NCBI GenBank assembly: GCA_964020975.1
Contig: OZ026624.1
Span: 33,693,350 to 33,757,349 of the forward strand
Length of the DNA stretch: 64,000 bases
Reading direction: 5' to 3'
From: Hermodice carunculata
Lineage: Eukaryota; Annelida; Polychaeta; Eunicida; Amphinomidae
Shown: piece after piece, positions 1 to 60,025 of the stretch
How positions within the stretch are numbered: the stretch's first letter is position 1
How the letters are laid out: each line of letters starts with the position of its first letter
Made by a program: the position numbers and the translations under genes
The notes under the pieces: model-generated
The model's input: the letters and a program-made list of their open reading frames with translations, nothing else
Database searches by the model: none
What the model was told of the DNA's origin: nothing

Positions 1-465
1 TATGATCTCTCAGATCATATCCCCTCCATACCCTTATCCCATCAAAAACCATTTCTCTGTACACGTTACCCTGGACTGGAGGCCAATGGGGTGCCTCTAT
101 AACTTGATCAACCTCCTTGCCCAGTACTTGGCCTCCGGTATTGACCAATCACATCTGTTTTTCACAACTGACTAACCGTAGAAGGATCTGATGCAGGGTT
201 GGCTGGGTGGGCTTTTGTGTAGTGGATGGGTAAATATTACTAACAAATTTAGAAATTACAACACATTTTTCAGACACGTCATAATACATTACCCATCCAC
301 AACATCTTGTAGATTTAATAAAAGAAAAGAGGAGACAGACCACTCAGATTTCGGGACAAAGAAATTGCTCCTCAAGGAGCTCAAGGAACAGATCTCCCAA
401 ACCCTAGGGACAAAAAACAATGTACTGACCAATTGAACCAGCCCCCAGAAGATACAGTAGCCAGA

Positions 466-1615
466 TCATGCCTTACACATTGAGGGTATTGGTATACTTT
501 TAAGCACCAGAAGTTCTCCCTCAACATAGGACAGGTCGCTCAAATAAAAATTGAGAAAGTATTCTGGGACCTCCAACGGCATGCCATCATTATCATGATT
601 ATGTCCTGAACACAGCTTGCTAAATTGCAACTTGCTAAAGGGCATACCAAGTGACCGTGATGGCTCAGACTTCATGAGCCATAATCTGGTGCACCAGTTT
701 GAGCTCTGGGATCTTGTATGGCAATAAATATGCCAATTTGATTGCCTCACTGACCCAGCTAGAAACAAGCGTTTGCACAGATTTGTGGAGAATCTGCTGA
801 AATCAGTCTTTTTCTTTAGAGGTATACAAAAAAGGTGTCTACCTTTCCTGGTGGGATTTGTTTTTTTTTTTTTTTTTTGATAGAACGTCAGTGTTGTAAC
901 TTGGCAAACTGATCTGTCGGGATCCTGTCCCAAATAAGCACACAGAGCCTTGATGGAAAAGCCCACAAAGGCAGTGATTTGCTGAATAGGCTCATGTGTC
1001 ATGTTCTGGAACAAAAGGGCTAGGTTCAAAAAGATAATTCCGTGTGGTCCTTCGACCCATCTAACTTAGAATGGTCCAGGGCGTCACCTTTGCTTCTCCT
1101 AGCCCTGGAGGCAAACCTGACCAAAAAGACTGTCTTCTAAAACAGATAATCTCACCCAAGGAAGTCCATGTTCTTTGGTTCAAAAACCAGAGACTGCAGA
1201 CCAGTGAGAACCACTGACAGGTTCCATTGAGAAAAGATGTTGCCTCTAAACAGCCTGTCTATGAAAAAGCTCTTAATGAGCCAAAATTGTATCATGCTCG
1301 TCCTGACATTGGCACCTTTTATGTTGAGAGAGAAAGCAATTACCAGCCTACAGCCATATATACTATAAACCTCCAGACCTCTATCAAGGACCTACATAAA
1401 AAATTGACTATACTCCAAAAGAAAGCCTTTAAAGGGCCTTCTTCTGGTTCCTGCTTTGAACACCACATGATGAACCTGGACCACTCTGAATTATACACTT
1501 TTAAAGAAGTGGCATGCACGATGCTTTTTGTGACAGCCACCAAGCATGAAGATAAAGGATGGCCGCATTTTGGCGAAATATACCGCACTTGGGTCATTGC
1601 AATACAGACTGCCAT
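466..1615 (-). pseudogene. Tyrosine recombinase remnant of the DIRS-like element
   Basis: Two parts are visible on the minus strand. Near 1380-1550 a segment with 'YNSEWSRFIMWC' and 'VYMAVGW' resembles the N-terminal core-binding domain of DIRS integrases. Near 500-780, 'SSWVSEAIKLAY' followed by a histidine-containing stretch and 'WRSQNTFSIFI' resembles the catalytic half of tyrosine recombinases. The position after the reverse transcriptase agrees with DIRS organisation. The copy is broken. A homopolymer T run at 859-878 interrupts the region. Confidence 0.65.
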
Positions 1616-2004
1616 GCCAGGGGAGCCTCAGGAGGCTCCATACTAACCTCAAGCATCTTCACAGCCCTCGGCCTCTTGGGCCACCAGCGGGCAATCAAAA
1701 TTAGCTCCCCTTTTCTGCCCTGACATTCTCCAGAACTCTCAGGATTGGGGGGGGGGGAGCTCGAGGCAAGAGAATAGGCATACGTTCACACGATGTCCTG
1801 ACTTATGGAGAAAGTGTCCACCACCCAAGCTTGATCATCCAGAATCAAAAGGCCTGCTGAACATGCCTTTGGGGAAGTCTCTCCATGGGGACCTAGAAGT
1901 CCTGGGATTTTAGTATATATGTTTCAAGCTCTGCCACACCCCTGAGAGAAAATGGCATTGAACAAAAGCTTTTCAACATCATCTGAAGCCTGCTTACGTA
2001 ATCT

Positions 2005-2548
2005 TCAAATGGCTTGCAAATGAAAAATACTGTCTGGTAAAGTGTGCATTGAAATACAATCTCTTGAGTCAGTCTTAAGCTTAACTTCAAATAATTCACC
2101 AGTTGGCCTAAATCTAGGCAAACATTTTATAGTATGAGTGTCATATCTGACTGAAGATCCTCCCATAAAAGGTAGGGTATCAGCCAGCTGTCCTGGTAAA
2201 TGTGAATACGCAGGGTCCAGTGGTGTGTGTAATCCAATACCACACTCATTATTCTGGTGAACACCAGGGATGCCAGAGCTAGGCTGAAAGGAAGTGCCCC
2301 AAAATAACAGATGACTTCGTTTACCATGAAAGGCAGGCACTTCTGGCTGGCTTTGGCTATCAGAATATGAAAATAACTCTTTCAAGCACACTAAGGTCAC
2401 CCAGGCAAACTGTAGCTGCTATGGAATCTGGTGTCTCCATTTTGAACTTTTCCCTGTTGAGAAAAGTGCTGAGCCAGGAACAGTCTCTAACCGTGACAAG
2501 AACTGGTCCCATGTACAGCTGTAAGTGGCTGGAGCTCCCATGAGTCAC
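2005..2548 (-). pseudogene. Reverse transcriptase remnant of the DIRS-like element
   Basis: Minus-strand frames show reverse transcriptase landmarks: a KFKMET-type segment near 2440, an 'FGALPFSL' block near 2290 that matches the FGLPFGLS-type motif, and 'IHIYQDSWLI' near 2190 in the place of the IYLDDWLI catalytic loop. This motif set is typical of DIRS and Ngaro elements. The remnant is a fossil with several breaks. Nothing suggests it is still expressed. Confidence 0.72.
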
Positions 2549-2559
2549 ACCATGAAGCT

Positions 2560-3900
2560 ATTATAGATGGAGGTACAGCTTCGAATACACAGAAATCCTA
2601 TCGCCAGCTACCGTGGTGCTCGGCTTTGAACTTCAAAGAGGGAGGCTGTGTATTGGCCGGTCGCCAAGCCGTCTCTGATGTGCAGCCCTGTGACCGGTAC
2701 TGATTTGCCGTCAGATGGCATGTCGAAAGCACACCCTTTCCCGCTCTCGTGTGTTGGAGGGTTGAATAGTATATATCTGTGCAATGATGCAAATCTGAGA
2801 ATGCATATTATTCTTCCTGTTCGTGGCGGGTGCTTTCAAATGGTGTTTGAATTATTGAAATTGGATGAAACCCGACAAAGTTATCGCAGGTTGAGCGAAT
2901 AATCAACATTAAAATGGCCAACAAAGGTCAGCAAACTTTGTTACATTTCAACGATAAAAAGTATGCTTTCCGCTCTCTTGCTGACGTGCAAACCATGTTT
3001 GCTGATCGTGGAAACACCTATTTTAAACAACAAAATGAGTGGAATTAATGTCGGAGTGAGTCGGACATTAAAATTTTGGATGAAAAATCACCAGGTTCTG
3101 GTCAATATCAAACAGGGTAGAGGGCGATAATATGGAAGGGTATTTTTGGTCAATCCCACACATTGATAGTGGAACCACTCCAGTCTCCAGTGAACAATTG
3201 AAATTTTCCCAGTAAATCATTTCATCAGTCTCCTCTCCCATATATATACGATACAGATTCATAAACAGATATTAAAAAAATTCGGAGGTTGCACATTTCT
3301 TCCAGCTGCATGACGTTGCCATCACTGTTGTCAAAACAGTGGAACTGGACATACCCAGTAGGTCTCAAACACACCCGATGTAGACAGGCGGAAAATGCCG
3401 ATCCACATGTTGCCAGGTGACTCGTAGTGCATGCAGTGTTGTGTTTTCGCATCGGGGGAGAGGCAATTAAGATAAGCGGCCAGATTTTATCAGCGGCGGT
3501 CACAGAGCTTTTTTCATTGATGAGTGCTGGCTGTACCCCCATCTATAGTAGCTCCATGGTTACACCAAAGCTGTTGCACTATTTAGGCCCATTTCTTTCT
3601 CTTATATTCAGCACACCACATTGCAGGGGTTTGCTGTAGCACATTTGGCCCCTCTACCAGCCTCTACACAATGCCTGTGATGTTAGTGGTTGTCCCAGCT
3701 CACCACTGCGTGTCCTCTGATGTCTCTTTTACCAATGCCCTCATGGAATGCCATGTCAGAAAAAAACCCAACAAAGTGGGCAATTTACCACCAAAGCTGG
3801 TTCAGTGAACAAAGAGTGCCCAGTGGAGGAACTCTAACCTTCTTATGTCTGAAGGTGCAGTGATACACATCTGCCAAATTAAGGCAGAAAAGACAACACG
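2560..3900. other. Unassigned DNA inside the DIRS-like element
   Basis: This stretch lies where the 5' part of the minus-strand DIRS element would be expected, but I recognise no gag-like protein in it. About 2600-2900 is locally richer in GC and may be a separate insertion. Minus-strand frames around 3290-3400 can be read as short peptides without a family match. No function is claimed. Confidence 0.3.
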
Positions 3901-4190
3901 TTGAAAGTTAAAACCAGGTAATTATTCCTATGTGAGAAGAAAACAACATGGCTGCGAAAGCAGCCAAAATGAGAAAACTGATGTGATTGGTCAATACCAG
4001 AGGTCAATTGCAGGCAAGAACGTGAACTGATAGAGCCCCATCCGCCTCCAGTCCAGAGGAACATAGAGATATGTTTTCTCATGGGGTAAAGTTTTGGAGT
4101 GGATGCGATCTGACAGACCATATGTTAAATATATGACTGTTGTGGATAGGTAATGGATTATGACAGAGATCATGCATTTCTGCATTGATC

Positions 4191-4926
4191 ATAATAAAAG
4201 GCATATATACAGTGTACCAACACAAAGCATGCACATCTACAATGATCATAAGGACAGACATATGACCAAAATGGACATGGAGTGTACAGAATTTGGCTAC
4301 TGGATTTTGAGTACTGACAAAACAGAAATGTTGCAGGCCATTTTCAGATACATGTAGTTTCAAGGTAACAGGCTTAAAATATAATGGTAAGAAGGACCTC
4401 AAGATCCATTCATTCATAATAAACATATGCGGGTCCCTGGTGACGTTGAATACAGGTCGAGCTCATCGAATATCAAAATCTACCAAGCTTCTAATGAGGT
4501 GCTTCTACATTACAAGTTTCATGACAGCAACTCAATTTGTTCAAAAGTTACCATGTCTGCAAGGGTAACAGACTATGCCTCGGATGACACAATATCATGA
4601 ATATAGTATAAATTCATGATATGAAATGAAGCAAAATTATAACAATGAATAAGTATATTAATACATAAAATTTGAAAATTAGACATCTTAACATCCATAG
4701 CCTCTTTTAAAATTGATATGTTAAAAAGTATTATGACAAAATACATTTTGTATTTGCCCATTTTGATTGTTACTGAAGCCTGTTATTGGTATACAACAAG
4801 GTGAAAAACAGAGAAATTTTGCCAAAAATGTCTAAACTATGACTCTTTTCTTATAGAGACAATAGTGAGGGGGCAATTTTGAGGGCGGGGGTGCCAAAAA
4901 ATGGATCATATGGTAAACATTCTCAC
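4191..4926. other. AT-rich DNA next to exon 14, nothing recognised
   Basis: No exon, RNA gene or known repeat could be recognised here. I looked on the minus strand for the next coding block of the host gene (the VGYANG / THTGEPG region of the GcvT-like domain) and did not find it. The next exon is therefore most likely beyond the left edge of the window. Confidence 0.4.
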
Positions 4927-54060
<49,134 letters not shown>

Positions 54061-54560
54061 TTTAAGTTGGTTCACCTAGAGCTTTGACAGACTCACACTC
54101 GGCGAGAAGTAAAAGCTGCCTCGTGCAAGCGGCCCAATGCAAGTTACGATTTCAGTGTCCTGTCTCTATCCAAGTCCCAGGCGAAGCATACTGACCTCTA
54201 TCTTGTAGCAGGCTCTTTGGATTTTCAGTCTGAGCCTTCCCTTGCCCTGGACTGATTACACCAGCTGATATCTGGTTTAGGAACGCCAGTAGCAAAAAGA
54301 ATAACTGTGTCACCGATCAAACACAAACTGGCCTGATGCTTCTTAACAGAAACTGCATTTGATATCTCTTTCAACAGTAATAATATTGACTATCGATCAA
54401 ACACATCATTTCTGCACTAATACAGGTACTTTCATCAATGCACCATTTTTTTCCTGTGTCATACGTGAAGCTGTTGACTAGTCTATAGTGTGAGACAAAA
54501 TCTTACGGATGACAAGTTTTTTTTTTTTATGTCTTATTGGTCATCAGTTAATACAATTGA
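54061..54560 (-). promoter_or_regulatory. Putative upstream region of the PDPR-like gene
   Basis: The 5' flank of exon 1 has no clear TATA box. An inverted CCAAT (cggcccaatgc on the plus strand) lies at about 54128-54138, some 70 bases upstream of the start codon, and the flank is richer in CpG than the introns. Whether a non-coding first exon exists further out cannot be told. Confidence 0.3.
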
Positions 54561-54800
54561 ATTGCACATTCAATGACAGCAGCTTATTCATTGAGGCATC
54601 CAACAATGAACTTCTACATACAAACTGTTGGTCTACAGCCTAAAGGACAATGATGAATGATTATGAGCCTGATAATGGAAGCGGCGGCGGGGGACCAGAC
54701 TAAAAGTCTAAGTCCATTCCGTTTCTAGGACACAAATTATATTTTAGAGTTGCTCGAATGGGGACTTGACATAATTTAAGAGTATATATTATGTGCATTA

Positions 54801-55045
54801 TTAACCCTTAAAGTACTAATCACTACCATAGTCGTTTTCACATTACCGTTAAACATATAATGGTTAAAAAATTCAAATTCCTCGTGAAGATACCTTTTAT
54901 TCAAATACAAGCAATCCTAATCTTAAGCAAAAAGTAGTCTTAGTCAACAGCTTTCCTCGGGACACTTTGGCTTTGCACGCAATGCGCGCAAAGTGTCCCG
55001 AGGCAAGCTGTTGACTCAATCTTAAATCAGCGCTTTAAGGGTTAA
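54801..55045. mobile_element. piggyBac-like MITE, second full-length copy
   Basis: Flanked by TTAA at 54801-54804 and 55042-55045, with terminal repeats CCCTTAAAG / CTTTAAGGG. The internal hairpin 54943-55015 starts GTCAACAGCTTTCCTCGGGA and ends in the complement GCTGTTGAC. Its length of 245 bases equals the 50117 copy, but the sequence is clearly diverged, so the two belong to different subfamilies. Confidence 0.78.
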
Positions 55046-55923
55046 CATGTGCTCAAAAAACTTTGCTCTAGTTGGTACGTGGAATGATAGATTCTAGTTG
55101 GCCTGATATGTTTCCTGTGAAAAAAAAGTTATCTAGCAAATCACTTGTTATCACTGATGAGAAGCACCGATGTCTTTGCAAGGCGTTATCAGTCAAGCAA
55201 TTATACTTTTATTTGACAAAGTCAATTTAGCCGCTTAAGTAGCCCGTGCTAAATGTTGCTGAGTCACCCGTTCGTGGCAAATTGAATAATAATACATGTA
55301 ATAACACTTATATCGCTTATACATGTATATATATATATATTAATAGATACAAAAAGAATTCACTTCAGTGTCATGTTCTCCGGCTTTCGTGGTTTGTTTT
55401 GGGAAAGTGCTGTTGGTACACGATGGCCATTATATTTCATTGAATGTTAGCACTTTCCTCTTGTGCGACAATGTTCAGGTGAAAAATATGCAGCAATGCC
55501 CTTTTAATTTTGATACTTTTGCAGAATTTTCAAAATACTCTGTTACCTACATCTAAAACAATCCCCACCACACCAACGAATACATGTTCTGAATGCCCAC
55601 ATTAAGATGATTATATCAGAATGCTAAAAAAACAAAATCAGGCTTGAAACTGAAACCATTGGCTGTTTGAAAAACAATAAGTCCGTTCAGAGAGGAAAAA
55701 TGCGTTCAGCAAAGAAATGATCTTTTCCATCTGGACAGATTATTTAGTTCTGTTGCTTGAATACTTGGCATGTGCGGTATAATAATATCAATAGAAAAAT
55801 TCCTTTGTTTACGCAGCACATGTTTTCATTAATGGCCGAAAACTGGGCATTATATTCCTGTTTGTGATTTTTGTTTTCCACTTTCTAACAACACCCCTAT
55901 CAAGAACTAACCTATATCCGGTC

Positions 55924-56040
55924 TTAACTCTTTCAATGTCAAGTTTTGGACTGAGTGAACAGCTTTACACGGCGTGCTTTGGGTGGCCAAAGTGCGCCGA
56001 GGAAAGCTGTTGACCTGAACCATCATATTCTCTGGAACAA
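55924..56040. mobile_element. piggyBac-like MITE, partial copy
   Basis: Starts TTAACTCTTTCAATG and contains a hairpin from GAACAGCTTTAC to GGAAAGCTGTTGACC (about 55958-56012). The matching right terminus is not evident. Confidence 0.5.
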
Positions 56041-56187
56041 TACGCATGCTTGCACTTGAAAGAAAGGTCTTCGTACGAGGAATATGAATCTAGCATTCTT
56101 ATGAGTTATCACAAAATTCAACGCAGTTAGACTTCAGCAGTTCAACTTAAGTTGCAGTTGGCAGTGAAAAAGTTTCAAGACATGTTG

Positions 56188-56189
<2 letters not shown>

Positions 56190-56226
<37 letters not shown>

Positions 56227-56265
56227 CATGTGTGTATGTGTATGTATGTGTATATATATTTATGC

Positions 56266-56316
<51 letters not shown>
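56190..56316. repeat. (CA)n and (TA)n microsatellites
   Basis: A CA run at 56190-56224, a TG/TATG transition, and a TA run at 56272-56316. Thr/His and Tyr/Ile repeat frames across it are artefacts. Confidence 0.95.
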
Positions 56317-56317
<1 letters not shown>

Positions 56318-56390
56318 GTCATTGCACATGGGAATTTACCGGTTCACATAATGTACATTTGCGGTCAAGCTTTACTCATGCAGATAGAAA

Positions 56391-57112
56391 CTCGAAAAGA
56401 AGATTTGCTTCAAAGCAAATCTGTCTGTGTGCCTTCAAAAGTTGTAAATATTAAATGCTACAACTTTTATCCTTTGGTACATCACATTACATTAAGCTTA
56501 TGGCTGCATGCAAATTTCAAAGTCCAAATGACCTTGACCTTTGACCTTTGACCTTTACAGGTCATGTGTAAATTGCACAGTGTTACAATACCCACAATTT
56601 AAGCCCAAAATGAACCAAATCGGATGAAAATTGACCAAGTCATGGCAAGATGAAATTTTCAAAGGGCCAAATGACCTTGACCTTTGCCCTTTTGAGGTTA
56701 CATGTTCTCATAAAAATGTGCAGTGTTGCAATACCTACAATTGGAGTCCAACAAGATTAAAATTGGATGGAAATTGGCCAAGTTTTTTAACTGGATGAAA
56801 ATTTCAAAGGTCCAAATGACATTGACCTTTGACCTTTAGAGGTCACATGTAAGTTTCAAAAATGTGCAGTGTTACAATAGCTACAATTTGAGCCCAACAT
56901 GATCAAAATTGGATAAAAATTGACCAACTTATGGCTACAAGAAGTGGCCTTTGACCTTGAAATGACCTTTGACCTTGAGATGATCTCTTCCTGAAGTGAA
57001 CCTTGACCTCAAAAATGACATTTTGGCCTAAAATTGACCTTTGACCTTGATATGACCTTTGACCTTGGCATGACCTTGACATTTGAGATGACCTTTACCT
57101 TGCTATGATCGA
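56391..57112 (-). mobile_element. AGGTCA-rich Helitron-like repeat, inverted copy 2
   Basis: This is the reverse-oriented partner of 51520-52240. On the minus strand it ends with ATTTGCTTTGAAGCAAAT (56420-56403) followed by CTTCTTTTCGAG, a one-base change from CTAG. Three internal units and the run of TGACCT/TTGACC words at about 56940-57100 match copy 1. The two copies lie on either side of exon 1 of the host gene. Confidence 0.72.
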
Positions 57113-57144
57113 ACTCCTATGCACTCGGAACCACATTTACTATA

Positions 57145-57428
<284 letters not shown>

Positions 57429-57429
57429 G

Positions 57430-58660
57430 AGCAAAACCAACTCTTGGTTGCTCTATGGTCAGAAGTGGTCGAATGTATTGCTGCACATAACATTCCTTAA
57501 ATGCCATGCACCAGGTAGACATGTGTTCTCAGCTGACCCCTTACCTCGATCTGCAGGCACTGGGAGGTGTGAAATTTGGTCTTTGCATGTAAATGCCACC
57601 GGTGATAATGTCCAACATATGTCACATGCATCTGAGCATGAACCATGCAGGCAGGATTTAAATTTAATGAACTAGCTCTGACTGTCACTAAACTTTATCT
57701 TTTGTCCATATACAGATCCATCGGCTTGTTGAGTTGTATAAGCTGCCCTGATCACCCATTTCTCGCTTTAATCCAGTGTCGCACTGAGCAGTGATGCTGA
57801 CTGACAGTGTGTAATTGATGCCAGCGATGTGACGCCATGGCTCCCTCAACAGACAATAACGGCTGACTGTGACTTCCATGAATACCGGGCATAAGTTAGT
57901 GTTCCTTTATACTGCGTCTCTGTTAGGCTGACCTTGCAGCTCTGTAATTTAAGTGTGCCCTTACCTACTTGAAGAATAAAGATTATCGAAGGTGCTGTGT
58001 TCAATCATCACAAGTGATATCTACACTTCTGCAACAAACAAACCTCCGTATGGCTCATGATGAAACCAACCTTGAAGCCAGGTGTAATCTTGCTGCCCTG
58101 CAGACAACATGCAACATTCAATTCCAATATCCATACCTCCATATATACTCAAGACACTTACTGAAACTTTGACTGAATCAAGTCCAATTACCAGTTTCTT
58201 AAATATTCCAAAGGGTACTATTAGTTTAATCCTCTCTCTCCTTCAGCTCCAATCTTGACCGTTTTCTTGAATGGAGGGAACTGGATGCAGGCTACAGCCG
58301 GGACCCCAGAGAGTTTCATATTTCGGCTGGCACTTGGAATGCTGACACGTATTAAGTTATTAATTACCTGCATACTTGCCTAATTAACATACAGCTGCAT
58401 ACTGGTCCTTCTCCATAGAAATCACTGCCAAAAGGACCACTTGCTTTTTTCGACCATATGTTTATCAGATACGTCCCTCTTGGTCTGCCTATAGCAGGAT
58501 AGCTCTGTCAAGAACGACCACATACCTATATCATGTGACCGCTCACTTGCACCTGCCATAAAAGTGGTCTCTGAAAAGAGGGACTTTGTATAATGCATCT
58601 GTAAGTCGATATGCTTGTATCTTCAGGGAGGGGCTGCATGGAGTTATACCCATTTGAGTG
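57430..58660. other. Upstream intergenic DNA, nothing recognised
   Basis: No exon, RNA gene or named repeat could be supported. 58400-58600 has 'gaccacatacctatatcatg' and 'aaaagtggtctctgaaaag' words that may belong to a dispersed repeat. Confidence 0.35.
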
Positions 58661-58680
58661 CTGACATTAGTGTCACAACC

Positions 58681-58918
58681 ATATTTCAACATTGAAACAA
58701 CGTCAGCTTTCAACGTTGGATCAATGTTACTTGATCAACGTCAAGTCAACGTTGAATATTGGTTGCGACTATAACTCAACCAAACTTTATGCTCTGACAA
58801 CGTCAACCAACAACGTTGATTCAATGTTGCTAAATCAACGTTGAATCAACGTTGGATGTTGGTTGTTAAACGTCGCAACCACAATTCAACTAAAATTCAG
58901 CGTTGAAACAACGTCATG
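58681..58918. repeat. CAACGTTG-rich inverted-motif repeat
   Basis: Five perfect CAACGTTG palindromes and several near matches (CAACATTG, CAATGTTG, CAACGTCA) are spaced by short AT words. The block reads almost equally well on both strands, with 'ttggttgcgac' near its middle. It resembles dispersed palindromic repeats of marine animals that I cannot name with certainty. Confidence 0.75.
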
Positions 58919-59195
58919 TGTCTGCTCGGTATGGTCACGCCGGTGTCCTACGTGTCACGAACAGGTAGCAGGTACCATGTCATTGCTATTTTAAAATAGG
59001 GCCATTTGTCACTCCGGAAATTACTCGCGATCACAACGTGATATGGTAAGTGGTGGCTGACGGCTGACCGGTGCAACCTAAGAGTGAGACTGAGCTGAAG
59101 AAGCCAAGCCAAAGGCTGCTCATGCTCGGGGTGTGCCCAAACTGACCGCACATCATTAAAGTGTGTGTGTCAACACACACTTTTCTGTTTTTCCT

Positions 59196-59217
59196 AAAAT
59201 TCTTTTCTTTCTTTCAT

Positions 59218-59291
<74 letters not shown>

Positions 59292-59375
59292 TTTTCTTTC
59301 TTTCTTTCATTACAGGCGAATTTGTCGATATTTCATTTGAAAAGTATTACACGTAGAAACTCCAAACTAGGTTTA
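59196..59375 (-). repeat. GAAA-tailed repeat, copy 4 (tail plus short body)
   Basis: On the minus strand a short body ('cctagtttggagtttctac', 'aatacttttcaaatgaaat') precedes a (GAAA)n and (TAAA)n tail covering 59196-59310. It is a 5'-truncated relative of copy 3, about 1.8 kb away and inverted to it. Confidence 0.75.
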
Positions 59376-59730
59376 AACATATTTTTATTTTAAAAGAAAG
59401 CAATTGGAAAAGAGGGCGCATCCCTATATAAATTCCTCTTGCACATAGAGAGGTAGAGAGAAAAGACCGGATAACAACATCAGACAAGTCAGTGTTAAGG
59501 TATACGTCACGTTTCAAAGGCAAATAGAGTGGCACTGCCACACAAGCTTGAGTAAATGTAACGAGACAAGACGCCACAGACAGGGAGAGATGGTTAAAGT
59601 CCTCGTTTATCAGATATATCGCCAGCAAATTAATTAGTATTTAGCTAGATAATTATGTTGCATGTAGCAACCTATGTGACTGCTCCCAGTCTGCCTGTTG
59701 TTTTAATGTAGTTATATACAGCGTCGAAGA

Positions 59731-59967
59731 TTATTTCGTTTTGTTGTAAAGTACACCTTTTGGAGCCAAAAAGTAAAGTTTGAGTAGTGAAGGGTGCAAA
59801 AGGAATAATTTTGCTGTGTAATATGTGTTTCGTTGATTGATGTCAAAACGACATTTACAAAAGTAGTGGAATACATCTTCATTAAAGTTACCGCAGGTGC
59901 ACCTGGGAGAATATGCAAGACTCTTTTTGAATAGATCAGATTTCAACCTGCTGCATCCCATTCGCAC
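59731..59967 (-). pseudogene. LINE ORF2 C-terminal Cys/His motif
   Basis: A short frame contains CTCGNFNEDVFHYFCKC followed by RFDINQR, matching the CxCG...EDxxHFxxxC motif at the C-terminus of CR1/Jockey-like ORF2 proteins. It overlaps the end of the RT frame in a different register. Confidence 0.7.
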
Positions 59968-60025
59968 ACAGCAAGTCGTCTCTCGCCCCTGTAAAACAGT
60001 TTATTGACACATTCAGTTCCCTGAT

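Larger units (their letters stand above)
1..4190 (-). mobile_element. DIRS-like tyrosine-recombinase retroelement, broken
   Basis: This is an old copy of a DIRS-type retroelement, read on the minus strand. Reverse transcriptase remnants at about 2005-2548 are followed by tyrosine-recombinase remnants at about 466-1615, the usual DIRS order. Sequence at about 60-310 recurs in opposite orientation at about 3960-4170 (shared 'tgattggtcaataccrgagg' and 'ttgtggatrggtaatg' words), which suits the inverted terminal repeats of DIRS elements. The left boundary may lie outside the window. The element is clearly degenerate with many breaks and looks old. No methyltransferase or gag part could be recognised. 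It lies downstream of exon 14 of the host gene, probably in the next intron. Family assignment is by recalled motif similarity. Confidence 0.75.

Noticed and set aside
1227-1646. 139-residue plus-strand open frame
   Set aside because: No domain seen. The opposite strand fits the N-terminal part of a DIRS recombinase, so this is a shadow.
3225-3542. 105-residue minus-strand frame inside the DIRS-like element
   Set aside because: Could be a remnant of a 5' protein, but no motif is recognisable and composition alone is not evidence.
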